From: Zygnema circumcarinatum | Lineage: Eukaryota > Streptophyta > Zygnematophyceae > Zygnematales > Zygnemataceae | Direction of reading: 5' to 3' | Assembly (NCBI GenBank): GCA_037447605.1 | Contig: CM074805.1 | Span: forward strand, 3,175,970 to 3,239,969 | DNA: 64,000 nucleotides | Shown here: positions 9,971 to 23,900 of the stretch, one piece after another | Numbering within the stretch: the stretch's first letter is position 1 | Layout: each line of letters starts with the position of its first letter | The notes under the pieces: generated by a model | Seen by the model: only the letters and a program-made list of their open reading frames with translations | Databases searched by the model: none | What the model was told of the DNA's origin: nothing | Translations under genes and position numbers: made by a program

Positions 9971-9988
9971 AATTTCGCGCGCGAAATT
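9971..9988. promoter_or_regulatory. perfect palindrome matching the E2F site
   Basis: AATTTCGCGCGCGAAATT is an 18-bp perfect palindrome containing TTTCGCGC in both orientations, the E2F/DP core. It sits in a GC-rich island upstream of ANP32. The 1.5-kb distance to the coding start is bridged if there is a 5' UTR intron, as the acceptor at 11483 suggests. Confidence 0.5.
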
Positions 9989-10204
9989 TGAATCCTTCGA
10001 ATGCTCTCTCGTTCGGTTCGGGCGGACCCAACTCGAGCCGAGCGCGGACCGTACCGTCCGTACGATTGGACCAGGGAACGGCGCTCGACCGGCGCCGAAT
10101 CTCGGCCGTCGATCGCGATGACGCACGTGCGGGAGATCTGGCGCGCTCGCCTTGGCACCGTCGTGCAGGGGTTTAGGTTCTCACTGATAGGTTCAGGAGA
10201 GGCA

Positions 10205-10395
10205 CTAAGGGTCCTAGGCGAGGCGTGAGAGGGGGGGAGGAGGGAGAGAGGGGGAGGGAGAGGTAGAGAGTGGGAGAGAGAGGGAGAGGGAGGAGCAGGA
10301 CTGTGAGAGGCGTGGCGGACTGGGTGTAGGGGAGAGAAGAGAACTGGGACGAAAGGAGAGAGGGAGGAGACGGGAGAAGGAGGGAAAGGTAGAAG
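10205..10395 (+). repeat. polypurine GA/GGGA tract
   Basis: About 190 bp that is mainly G and A on the plus strand, with short GGGAGAG units. It is low complexity with no coding value, and is placed between the GC-rich island and the ANP32 gene. Confidence 0.85.
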
Positions 10396-11483
10396 GGATG
10401 CTTATAGACCAGTCGCCGGGTACACCATATTGCGGATCAGCAGCGTTAGCTCGAGTGCGTAGTGTCTAGAGCTGCCGTAGGTTCTTGACGATGTCCGATG
10501 TATTCTCTTGATGGCTGCCTTATGGATAGGTTCACGGCTTGACGGCACTTCATTCTCTCGTATGCAGCAGTGCTTGAAGCTTAATGTGTTGGCGAGTCTG
10601 CCCGTATTCTGGACGCGGTTGACCCAAGCCAGGCCCCTTTTATAGGTGAGGGCGTTGGCTGCCATTTTTGCAGATCTCGAGTAAGGGTTGTGGGGGGGGG
10701 GGAAGAGGAGTAAAGTGACGTTAAGAGTGGCAACAAGTTCACTGACGGAGTGGGGAGATTTTTCTGCATGAACGGCTGCCATTTCATTGGTTTGGCTTCT
10801 TAATGGTGGTAGGTCCTTATAATTTATAAAGTCTCAGTTCTGCAGACGGACAACCATTGACTGCCCATTCCAGTGGTTCGGACAATTTTAATCAAAGAAG
10901 TTAAGACGCTGATACTCCCAATGGCTAATGAAGGCTCCCAGAATGTTATTTGCCGAGAGTGTTGCTTTCCCGCCGACTTTCTCCCTTAAGAGTACCGGAA
11001 CCTCATGCGTTGATTGCTGGCTGAAAATTTGTTACTGCGGGTAAATATTATATTATTGAGACGTGAAATACATAACTACTTGTGTCGTTTCCGCCAGCCC
11101 TAGCGCTTAAGGGGGATGCTGTACTAGCTGTTTTGACCTGTCGATTTTAGTGTCTTTTCGAAGCACGATTTACGTTATCACAGGTTAATGTCTGGCTCTT
11201 AAACGGCCAAGGAATACTTCTTTTCTTGCTTTTAATGTTGCAGAGGAAGACTCACGGATTTCATATATGGTAGGGGAAGAGACAGTGTGGTAAATTAACG
11301 CTTTGGCTTTTAAACGGACTTAGTAGATGCTGTCACTACTGAGGGATTATCTCAAAATTGACCCGTAATCCTGAATTTTGTTAATGCTTTTGTGGAGATA
11401 AGTTTTCTTCCATTCATTTTGTCAAGGAGAAAATCATCGCTTGTTTTGATTAGTGTACTTGACGTTGTCCGGTTTATTTGCAG

Positions 11484-13051
11484 ATGGAAGCGTGGGAAAA
11501 AGCGGTAGAAGCAGCACGTATTGCCTCCGGCGGCTTTCCTGCAAGTTCCACGGATTCTCTCAATCTCGATTCCAAACTCAAGACCACTGTCGTTGGTCCT
11601 CTTGAAGGCTACACGACTTTGCAAGAACTCTCTCTTAGTCACGTAGGCCTGACAACATTGGAGAACTTTCCAAAGTTGCCATCATTGCGCACACTCATTC
11701 TGAGTGACAACAGAATTGCAGGAGGTCTTGACCACTTGGTTGAAGCAGGGTTGACTCGGCTAGCCGAGTTGGACTTGAGTAACAACAGGATACAGTCCTT
11801 GTGTGAGATCGAGCCCATTTCTAGGTTGAACCTCAAATCCCTTGATCTGTTTGCATGCCCTGTCACAGAGATAGCAGATTATAGAGCGAAGGTATTTGGT
11901 ATGATGACTTCTCTTCAGTTTTTGGACAAGAGAGACCAAGAGGATAACGAACAGGAAGAAGACGACGATGGTGACGAAGATGTAGAAGACGACTTTGATG
12001 AAGGTGAGGGCGATGAGGAAGGTGACGAGGATGTGGATGAAGAAAGGTTGAAGGGAAGCGGGACAGTGGATGTTTTGGATGATGACGAAGAAGAGGGCGT
12101 GGAGGGCGAAGAGGAGGACGAGGACGAAGGAGAGGGTGATGAAGGAATTGAAGGCGAGGAAGACGAGGAAAGGGAAGGGCTTATAGCTGTTGGTGGAGCA
12201 GTAGAGCAAAGAAGGTTCCCTAGACAACCCGTTGGAAAAGCTGAAACGTTTGAGCAAGAAGAAGAGGATGATGTAGATGACGACGATTTTGGAGAGGAGG
12301 AAGAAGAGGAACAGAATGTGGAGGTTGAAGGTACGAAGCAAGAAGCTGGAGATGAAGTTGGAGAAGATGCAGAGGATGACGATGAGGATCCAGCTGACGC
12401 TTTTCTTTACAGTGGGGAAGGACAAGGTGGAGGTGAAGTGGATGTGGAAGAAGACTTTGGAGAGGATGGAAATAATGACAGCAATGGGGATGAGGATGAG
12501 GATGGAGGTGTGGGCGATCAAGTGGATACGCATGCTGGAGGAATTGCCAGAGGACCAGAGGATGACGAGGAGGTACGGTCAAAGTGTTTATTTCCTCTTG
12601 GCTGTTGGTTGTTCTTTGCTGATGGGATGGACGCTATGGAATAACGGGTTGGATTATGCTTCGATTTTGTTGAATCATGGTTCTCAATGTACACTCGAAG
12701 TATTCCTTTTGCGACGCTTGCTTTGGAGGTTAGACACTTCTGACTGTAATAGGGTATGATCTCCATTTTCAGGACGAAGATGAGGACGAGGACGATGGGG
12801 AAGAGGAAGACGATGACGAGAAGTACACTACAAAGTTCTTGGTCGAAGCTGTTCAAGATGACGACCATGAGGAGGTCGATTACGAGCCTGGTGAGGATGA
12901 GGATGTTGAAGATGAAGATTTTGAGGATTCGGATGAAGACGGAGACATCAATGGTGGAGTGCTTGTTGGCCCGTCTGTGTTGAAAAGGAAGAGAGATGAT
13001 GGTGACACCATCGGTGAGGATGAGGACGAGGATCGGCCGCTGAAGCATTGA
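11484..13051 (+). CDS. ANP32: ANP32-family leucine-rich acidic nuclear protein
   Basis: Two exons (11484-12572, 12773-13051) in phase give 455 residues. The N-terminal ~150 residues carry the ANP32 leucine-rich repeats: LQELSLSHVGLTTLENFPKLPSLRTLILSDNRI, GGLDHLVEAGL, LDLSNNRI, IEPISRLNLKSLDLFACPVT and the LRR cap ADYRAKVFGMMTSLQFLDKRD. The rest is almost continuous Glu/Asp with a basic VLKRKRD signal near the C-terminus, at the place of the nuclear signal in animal ANP32. Family members bind histones, act as histone chaperones and inhibit acetyltransferases and PP2A. At 455 residues it is nearly twice the usual 250, all of the excess in the acidic tail. The ATG follows a TTTATTTGCAG acceptor, implying a 5' UTR intron. 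The long open frames opposite it are shadows of the Glu/Asp codons. Confidence 0.92.
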
Positions 13052-13909
13052 TGAATGCTGCAGATTTTCATGTCGTTCAAAAGCTAGCTGTAGGGTTTGC
13101 GGGTTGTCGAGAACAATTCTAGCAACGCTATTGTAGGTAAAACATAGGGAAAGATGTGTGAACCAGGTCGTGCCATTGATGATCTGCAAGCCTCGCCTTC
13201 GTGTCGTCATCTTTGGCTCCCCTTTGTAAATGATGGCCACAAGACAGCGGCAGTCCCAGAGTTGTTGCCACCCCCCGCAAACATGTGGCCCGTGCATTCT
13301 ATTGTGACTGGAAAAAGGCTCAACTTCTGACAGAACTTGTGGGTAAACTTGCAGCTGGCAATGGCTGTCTGCCTGCAGTAGTCCCGGTGGCTGCTCAGAC
13401 AAGAGTTGGGCCGTACTGCAATGCGGCTTGGATCTTAGAACTAAGGTGTCTGCAAGCCACTAGGATCAGTTAATCGAATGGAAAAACAACCTAATACTGT
13501 AGTCCCAAAATCTCCCTACGAATCCTCAATTCACGGCATTGCTAAACCAACTGTACGAGTTGATAACGGACTTGGTAAGAATAAGAAGAAACATTACTCT
13601 ACTACCACCACTGCGTTTAGGACAACAAAAGAAAATTACCTGCAGCGAAGAGTTCGTGGGAGAGTGCCTGAACACTTGTGCACCTTTTCTGCCAAGCAGG
13701 TACTCCTTCCACGGACCGCACCAATGGTTGGTTTGACTGGACAGGTACTCGCAGTGGCCACTCAGACTGAACGGCAACGCTCGCAAAGAACCTCGGAACG
13801 AGGATGAGCTCTTGGAACGGGGCGCCATGGAACATCTACGTCAGCGCAGAGGCTTCCGCCATGGCTGCCTCCGACCTTCATCGGCGCCCTATTCTTGGAG
13901 CCCAAGGCT
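13052..13909. other. intergenic stretch between ANP32 and YY1
   Basis: It holds the ANP32 3' end and the YY1 promoter. Short open frames on both strands show no recognisable product. An ACGTCA-containing motif lies at about 13840. Confidence 0.5.
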
Positions 13910-17106
<3,197 letters not shown>

Positions 17107-18617
17107 ATGAATTCTCTAGAACCATTCCTTCACATCTGTGAGAGAGGGGAATTGGCTCTCGTTTCGCCAGCAGGGACTCGTCAAAAAGTTTGGGTCTCAC
17201 TTCGGATCGGGCAAACATTTGATTTTTCCTTTTGGAGTCTTCGACCACGTTCGCTTTGCCGGCTACCTGCCATTTCTTGGGCGCAAGACCCAGTGAACCT
17301 TTTTTTAACCTCCCGAGAATGGCCCGCCCATGTCAGCTTCAAGAGGATCTGAATTGAATTGAATCTGAGGTGATTCTTAAAGAAAGGAAAAAGTGGAGAG
17401 CGAGTAATCAAGGTGTTTGTTAGGTACGAGCGTCGGTTCAGTTCGAGCGGAAAGCGCGAGAGTGCATATGGCTGAGATGTCAAATTCATGATTGGCATCG
17501 ACGCTGCATGCCAACAAGTTGTGGAGTTTTTGCTCAACTTGTTATTGCTTGAGCATTGCAGAGGTTTCATACTTTCTTCCCATTCCGGACAACAGAATCA
17601 GTACACGAGTCCAGCTGCGGTCTCCTACCTTCCTCACCAGAAAGTTATCCAGTGGATAGTTCAAAGAAAGTTATCCAGTGGATAGTTCAGCGACATAGCT
17701 TGAATTTCCTAACGTCCTATTGTCAGCCCAAGAGGTCTCAGTAAGGTTAAACTGTTTCTTTGAAACCACGACTTCAGAACTCTAATGTCTATTTGCGATC
17801 GATCAGGAATGTTTGGTGAAAACCAGCTCCTCACAAAAATCGCAACCTCTAGGTAGAAAAAGTCTACTCCAAGCTCACCACACAATTTCCTGCTTCATTG
17901 TCAGGCCAGTCATGCGGACCTGTGTGGTCTTGGTGGCATTCCGCAAAATCTGCACCTGCCACACAACGAAGCAGGTGTGTCAGTCCTATAAAGGCTAGAT
18001 CTGAGACTACACGACGCACAAGGAACCGACAGGAAAAACGCAGAAAGAGGCTTTTGAGAGCGCTTGAATGGAAGGTTCAATGAGAAAATGGCAGCGTGAT
18101 CTTGTCCTGCAAGTGGTCGATGGTGCTGAATTTCCGAGGGAATAAGGAATGGTGTTAGCTTGTATCAATAAGAGCTTGGGGCACTATCTAAAAGCTTGAC
18201 CTACAGTTTGTCAAAGACCAGGAGAACAAACGACTAGAAGACCGCTAGGCCTTTAGACCAAGTCGGCCCACCTGCCATTAACGATGCGATTCCATATGCA
18301 AGAGACAGCAAGCTCACCTTAGAAATGCTTCCGAAGATACTGCGGCTGAGGTGACTCCCGAAATGTCGTCTGATGGCTAGCGCGCAATAACTTTCGGCGT
18401 TGTATGATAAAGACCCAGCAATTGTACGCTAAGAAACGCAGGTCCAGTCTGAGGGAAATGTGCCTCCTTCAGCATATGTTGCATTGGGACGTATGATGGA
18501 TTTTGCATCCCATAAGCGGGTTGCTAGCTTGCTGAGAGTTGTGAAAGCATCTACTAGAAATTAGTAGCCCAAAAACAAATAAGATTGGTTCTCCACAGGG
18601 TCCCTGCTTCTTGACTG
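17107..18617. other. convergent intergenic region
   Basis: It lies between the 3' ends of YY1 (plus) and the C1orf52-like gene (minus). No exon is supported. A 26-bp direct repeat occurs at 17641-17690. Confidence 0.5.
17641..17690 (+). repeat. 26-bp tandem duplication
   Basis: The segment beginning AAAGTTATCCAGTGGATAG occurs twice head to tail, the second copy lacking its last two or three bases. It is a recent local duplication in noncoding DNA. Confidence 0.85.
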
Positions 18618-20423
18618 CTAGGCATCAAACCCAGAATAGACCCCTGAATCTCGCAGCAGCCGCTTCTCCTCTTCAACGTAACTCTTGCCACGACTAGCCT
18701 GCCCCAAATCCCTTTTTCGTTTTTCTTTTTGAGAAAAAGATATTAGTTTCCTCTCTGCAGCTGCATCCATTCTTTGCTTCTTCACGGCTTCTCTCTCCCT
18801 AATGGCTTCCGCTGCTACCTGAAATAGAAACATCACTTGGCAACGGAGTTATAATTCATGAATAAGTGCAATTCTAAACTGCAAAGGACTCATCCAGTAG
18901 ATGCTGCAGTAGAAACATTCCAAAATAGTCTTGACTACCAACCATATGTAACCAAAATCATCCTGACTCGCACTAATCTTCTCCATTTCCAAATCAAAAT
19001 TGAAAGAACCATAGAAACCTGTAATATATAATTTTGTCGTATCCATCCCACTATTATTGTTAACATTGAAGGACTGGCAGAGGGATTTGACGCTAAAAAA
19101 TAGTTTCAAATTGTATTCAAAACCCAATGCAAACGAACACTGCATCACTTACAACTACAGAATGACAAGCAAGAAAATGGAAGCCCTCACTATGAAAAAA
19201 CTGAACCCTTTAATTGATGCACCACTTCTAACACTTAACTTGGCTATGCTATACCCATGTGACTGGACAGCATCGTGTTACCAAACTTAACGAACGGCAC
19301 TCGGTCGAGGGAACATGGTTACATGCTTAAAAAATGTTCAACAGACGCTACTTGCCGCTACTTAATCAACCGTTCTGACCATCGCATGAGACTGTTGGTA
19401 CTGATGACTAAGCTGGGGTGACAAAGAGCCACCCAAATCCATCTGTGCATTGCCCTCCAGTTGCATACAAATGACTTTTATGACGGACACAAATTTTGGA
19501 CACTTTCAGGAAAAGGGAAAACAAAGAGTTCAATTTCTTTGTCCCAAAAAACGGAGATCAATCGATATCAATCAATCGATCAAGACAGACTACAATTATC
19601 CTTGTAAGCGCATCTCTTAAATGAAAACCAGTATGCACTGTTACTGGTGCAACTTTCGATCGCACCCTCCCATGTGTCGCTGCAGAAAAATAGCCGAGCC
19701 CCAAAATACAGAGTCGTATAGGCGCACAAGGGAGATGAGAAATACTTCTCAAACTTATAGAACTCCTATATACACACGAAAGCAAACGCATAGTTGAGGT
19801 TTACCTCTATACTCCCCTCGTTTGCAATGTGGCGCAGCTTTTCCCTCTCCGCAAAGGACTCCTCTTGTTCCTCCTCCGGGCCTTTACGCTTTCCTTGACT
19901 CCAATCCCACGACTGCTCCGATTCAGTTGTTTTTGGAGGAGGCACATAAAGTATGGAGGGGCCGCCTCGGTAGCCATGCTTGCTCAAAGCCTCATAGTCG
20001 AGTACCTGCTTTCTCGACACGACCTTCATATCAACTTCAGCCTCCTCTGACGTCTCATCTGCAGTGCCAAGAGATCGGATGTAAATAAAGGATACAAATA
20101 TCGCCTTACATATGTTTTTGAAAATTTTAAAAACAGCCCTGGAAAAGAGAAACCATGCGTGTTCTTGAACAGAAACCAGATCGAAGCAGCATGTAACAAA
20201 AACACTGTTGTGCCAAAGCTCAACAAAGACCTATTCGTTGAGCCAGCCAGCTTCTTTCTCCAGTGCCTCCTTCAGAACATCATGTTTAGCAGGAAGTCAA
20301 CCAGTCCATATTCATACCAGAATGCCCAGCGCCTTCGCCGCTTTTGCAAACTCCTTTCTCCTCTTCCTCTTGATCTCTTCCTTCCTCATCTGAATCATCT
20401 TCCAGCCCCGCCAAGGGATCCAT
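18618..20423 (-). CDS. conserved C1orf52/UPF0690-like protein of unknown function
   Basis: Three exons in phase: 20423-20318, 20058-19805 and 18818-18618, giving 186 residues. It starts MDPLAGLEDDSDEEG, is acidic, then has DYEALSKHGYRGGPSILYVPPPK and a C-terminal block SFSQKEKRKRDLGQASRGKSYVEEEKRLLRDSGVYSGFD. This C-terminal block is strongly conserved in plant proteins of this kind and gives the assignment. No catalytic motif is seen. The lysine/arginine-rich helix suggests a nuclear or RNA-associated role, which is inference. An in-frame ATG seven codons upstream (20444) is an alternative start; I prefer MDPL because plant relatives begin there. It is divergent from TRA1 with about 530 bp between start codons. 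Confidence 0.8.
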
Positions 20424-20953
20424 CGCCTTCCATGGCTGAGCCATTCCTCCACTCCAGGCAGCAATGAGACCCTCCCTCGCCTTCTCTCCCCCAAGGGAAT
20501 TTCTTTCCGCTCGTCCGAGGCAGATCAGAGATCAACAGGTACAGTATCTCCAAACGTATGTGGACCCACGGGCCCACTCGTTCCCGATCCACCATCGATT
20601 ATCTGTAGACGAACAATCTACGGTGTAATGGGGTGGAATCTGGCCTCAGCGAGTCTATCAACCGTCCGATTCAAAAGTTGAACCAACGCAATGGGGCAGG
20701 TGACTGGCGGGTAACAGTTGCACGCCAGCCAATGGCGAAAGTGTAAAGGTTGATCTTTGACCCCGTTGCGTGCGTGCTTAACGTTGCAAGCACCCGCTCG
20801 TCGGAGGGCGGGAGCCATGGCTGCCCAGTGAAGTGACTTTTTTAAACGCTGAGGAAGGAGAAAGGAGTGGGGAAGGAAAGGAGGGAAGGTTGCAAGTTTG
20901 AGGGGGAGAGGGGGGGGGGGGAGGGGGGGAGAATTTTTTGAACTTCTGCAGCC
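20424..20953. promoter_or_regulatory. shared divergent promoter region of the C1orf52-like gene and TRA1
   Basis: It contains both 5' ends. A CCAAT box is near 20728 and a G-rich polypurine tract lies at about 20865-20935 just before the TRA1 ATG. The two genes are transcribed away from each other with no other gene between, so regulatory elements may be shared. Confidence 0.45.
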
Positions 20954-23900
20954 ATGATTCCTATCAGCAACTTCGAGCAGCATGGAAAGAAGGTTTTGGA
21001 CCCTGAAACAAGTGCGCTCTCACTTTCCTCAATCTCCTTTTCTATCCCCCGCTTGAATAATGCAGGAATCATTTGGTGTTTTGTTCAGGTTTTTATGATC
21101 ATTGAAGAATATCATGACTTGTATAAGTTCAAAAAAATCGTGAGGAACATACCTTACAGCTACGTTTTAGAGAATATGGGGATGGTTTTTTATCAATAGG
21201 CCCTATACCAGCACAATTTAAGCTGAAAGCATTTATTCCATTGTTTTGAGTGAACACAAAACGGAACATGGGCTGTTCGCTGGCAATAAACCGAAACATT
21301 CAGCTAAAGTTAGCGACTTGATAATAATGTTTGCGTTTTAAAGATCCCTGTTACATCTAAAAGTGGCCAAAGGCAGGGATAAAGGTTTTGGCTTGATTAC
21401 TCAAGTCCACGTATAGGTAGCACTGAACCAGAGGTTGTTTTGAAACCAAAAACAACCTCTGGTTCAGAAACTTAACACGTTGATAAGGGAACTTAAACTC
21501 TCACTTCGTTACTCTCTTTTTCTCTTTCATGAGCCCAGTGATAGTCTTCTTTGGGGAGCAATTGTAAGGATGGAATCTCATCATTTCCAGCTGGCACAGA
21601 ATTGAATCACGGCCAAAAAAATGCGTTAATACTTCAATGTGCAAGCTGAAAACCGTACTGTTATCAATATGATGTACGTTAATGCACATTTTACGAAGTC
21701 TACATTGTAAATTTATTGTGGTCATTCATGTTGCGTCGGGAAAGGCTTTTGTCGCAGAGAGTTTCAATACTGCTTTACGTGGGAATTGCTGAGAAGCATT
21801 GTCCTACTGACAACTCTTAAGGCTTACAGGGTTGCCTTGCTTGAACTGCCATAGCTGATTAAACCAATTGATCTGGCACTTAAACTTTAGGCCAGCAGGG
21901 ACCTCATCTTGAAGATAACCCATTTGGCTTTCAGAGAGGTAGCACATATTTTGCAGAAGTTAAAAGGCATTTAATTCCATATTTTTGTCTATAAGCTTGA
22001 GGCGTCCTTGGTGAGTTCTACTTTTGGAAGTTCTTGACGTTTGTACACCTTTCATCCCTGTCATTCGAAATAGTTTGTTGATGAGTGTCAGTTTATGAAT
22101 CTCAAGTTAAGTACAATAGTTTATACCAATGAAAGCAAGGTTTCTTCAGGAAATGTCACAAAAAAGTTCTGTTTGGGAAGTGGACGGCGACTGTTTGGTC
22201 TGTTATCACCATGTAGCGACCGTGACGAGTGATTTGGCAACTTTTAAGTCATAGCGAATGACATTTTCGGCTTTGCTTTATCCTCAGTTGTCAAGGTCAT
22301 TAGCACGTGACCAACACACCTCGAACAATCACTCCCTTGTCCTTATCCTGGCAGTCAGAGGCTGAGCATTTGGTGGAAAGGCTGCTATGTACATTTTACC
22401 CAGTTGTTTGCCTGAAAAACCCATGGAAGTAACATAGAGAAGCATTCTGAACAACGGAACAAACCTCCAGCGATTTTTTAAGGAAACTCTGTGAAATGTC
22501 TTAGCTTTTGACTGCTGTGGTCTCTATCAATGTTCTTTGTTCTGTGGATACAATTTTTTCTTACCTTTAGTCATTCGCACTAAATGCTAGTCTTATTTAT
22601 TGTATTTTGCAGCAACCGCTCAGCGGCTACAACTGGCAACAGAAGTGCGTGACAGCATCGAAATTGCACACACTTCAGAATATCCCAACTTTCTCAAACA
22701 CTATTTTGACGTGTTCTACGCAGTGCTCATGAAGCTCACAGTGCCGCAGGTGAGACTGACTTTAAACGGTATTCATCAGCTGTGTTTTTATCCTTCATTT
22801 GATTAAACTCTTTTCTTGCACAAAATGATGCGATGCCGTTAGTGACCTTTTTGGAATGCTGCTTTGGATACAGCCAGTAGGCAGTGTTTGAGACACCGCT
22901 GCTACTTTGGTCGAAGGATATTATGAATTGGAATCCACCTCACTTCTCGTCTGATAAGCGTCCTCTCTTGCTTGGTCGAATCGAGAAGCTATGTTATTGG
23001 TTGTACGTCTCATTGACCATGTCTTTTCTGATTTTTTTCTTCCTGCAGGACACAGATGATGTAGAAAATAAACTGCGGTTCACAGTCCTAGAAATCCTTA
23101 ACAGACTGCCCCATAATGAAGTATTGCGTCCATATGTGCCGCGACTGCTGAAGCTGGCCATGCACGTCCTTGCAATCGACAATGAGGAGAATGCCATTGT
23201 GACTTTGCGGATGATGTTTGATTTGCACAAAACGTTTCGGCCCAGTCTTGAAACAGAAGTGCAGCCATTCCTTGACTTTGTCCGTCAGGTGAGATGAATC
23301 TGATACCCTGCTAGGGAGGCTGCAGTTTCACATCCTCATGGTTTGCTATTGGCTCTTTCATATAGGGGCGAGGCCAAACTGCAAAGGTCAATAGTTTCCT
23401 TTTAGCATTTAGTTTATCTTCAAGCTTATCAATCAAAGTGGAATGTCTGTCTTAAATTCTATTCAAATATTTGGACCCTGAGTTGCTTGTCTCTGTCAAC
23501 TGTCAGTATCAACATTTCAATCTAAGTCGTTTAGCCAGCATGTGCAGGCATTTTCACCAGCAACAGCACGATATTCCTCTGACAGATCCTTGCACTCTTT
23601 GTGGGGTTTTCACCAGATATACCAAGGATTCAAGGCCACCGTGAGCTATTTCTTTGACGAGAACGCAAATGGCGGAATGGATGCACAGGCGCAGCTTGCA
23701 GCACAGCTAGGGCCACAGCAGGGAGGCAGCAGTCTGGCATTCTTGGGCCAGAGACTGCCCGGCAGTGGTGGGCCTATCCCTGGCCAGCTCAATCCCAGCA
23801 CGCGATCGTTCAAAGTTGTGACCGAGTGCCCGCTCATCATCATGTACCTTTTCCAGCTCTACCAGCGCCTGGTGGCCCCCAATATTCCTGCCATCCTTCC

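Larger units (their letters stand above)
8801..11483. other. intergenic region, including the likely 5' region of the ANP32 gene
   Basis: No gene is supported over 2.7 kb. 9960-10160 is GC-rich with an E2F-like palindrome and looks like a promoter. A purine-rich tract follows at 10205-10395. A minus-strand open frame of 126 codons (10402-10782) has no family I recognise and is left uncalled. A polypyrimidine-AG acceptor lies directly before the ANP32 ATG, so a noncoding first exon should lie in this region. Confidence 0.5.

Noticed and set aside
10402-10782. 126-codon minus-strand open frame
   Set aside because: No recognisable family, no splice pattern and no start context stronger than chance.
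11760-12582. Long minus-strand frames of 257 and 120 codons opposite ANP32
   Set aside because: They are the complement of GAA/GAG/GAT/GAC codons, giving artificial Phe/Leu/Ile or His/Leu/Pro runs. The plus strand has the clear LRR protein.
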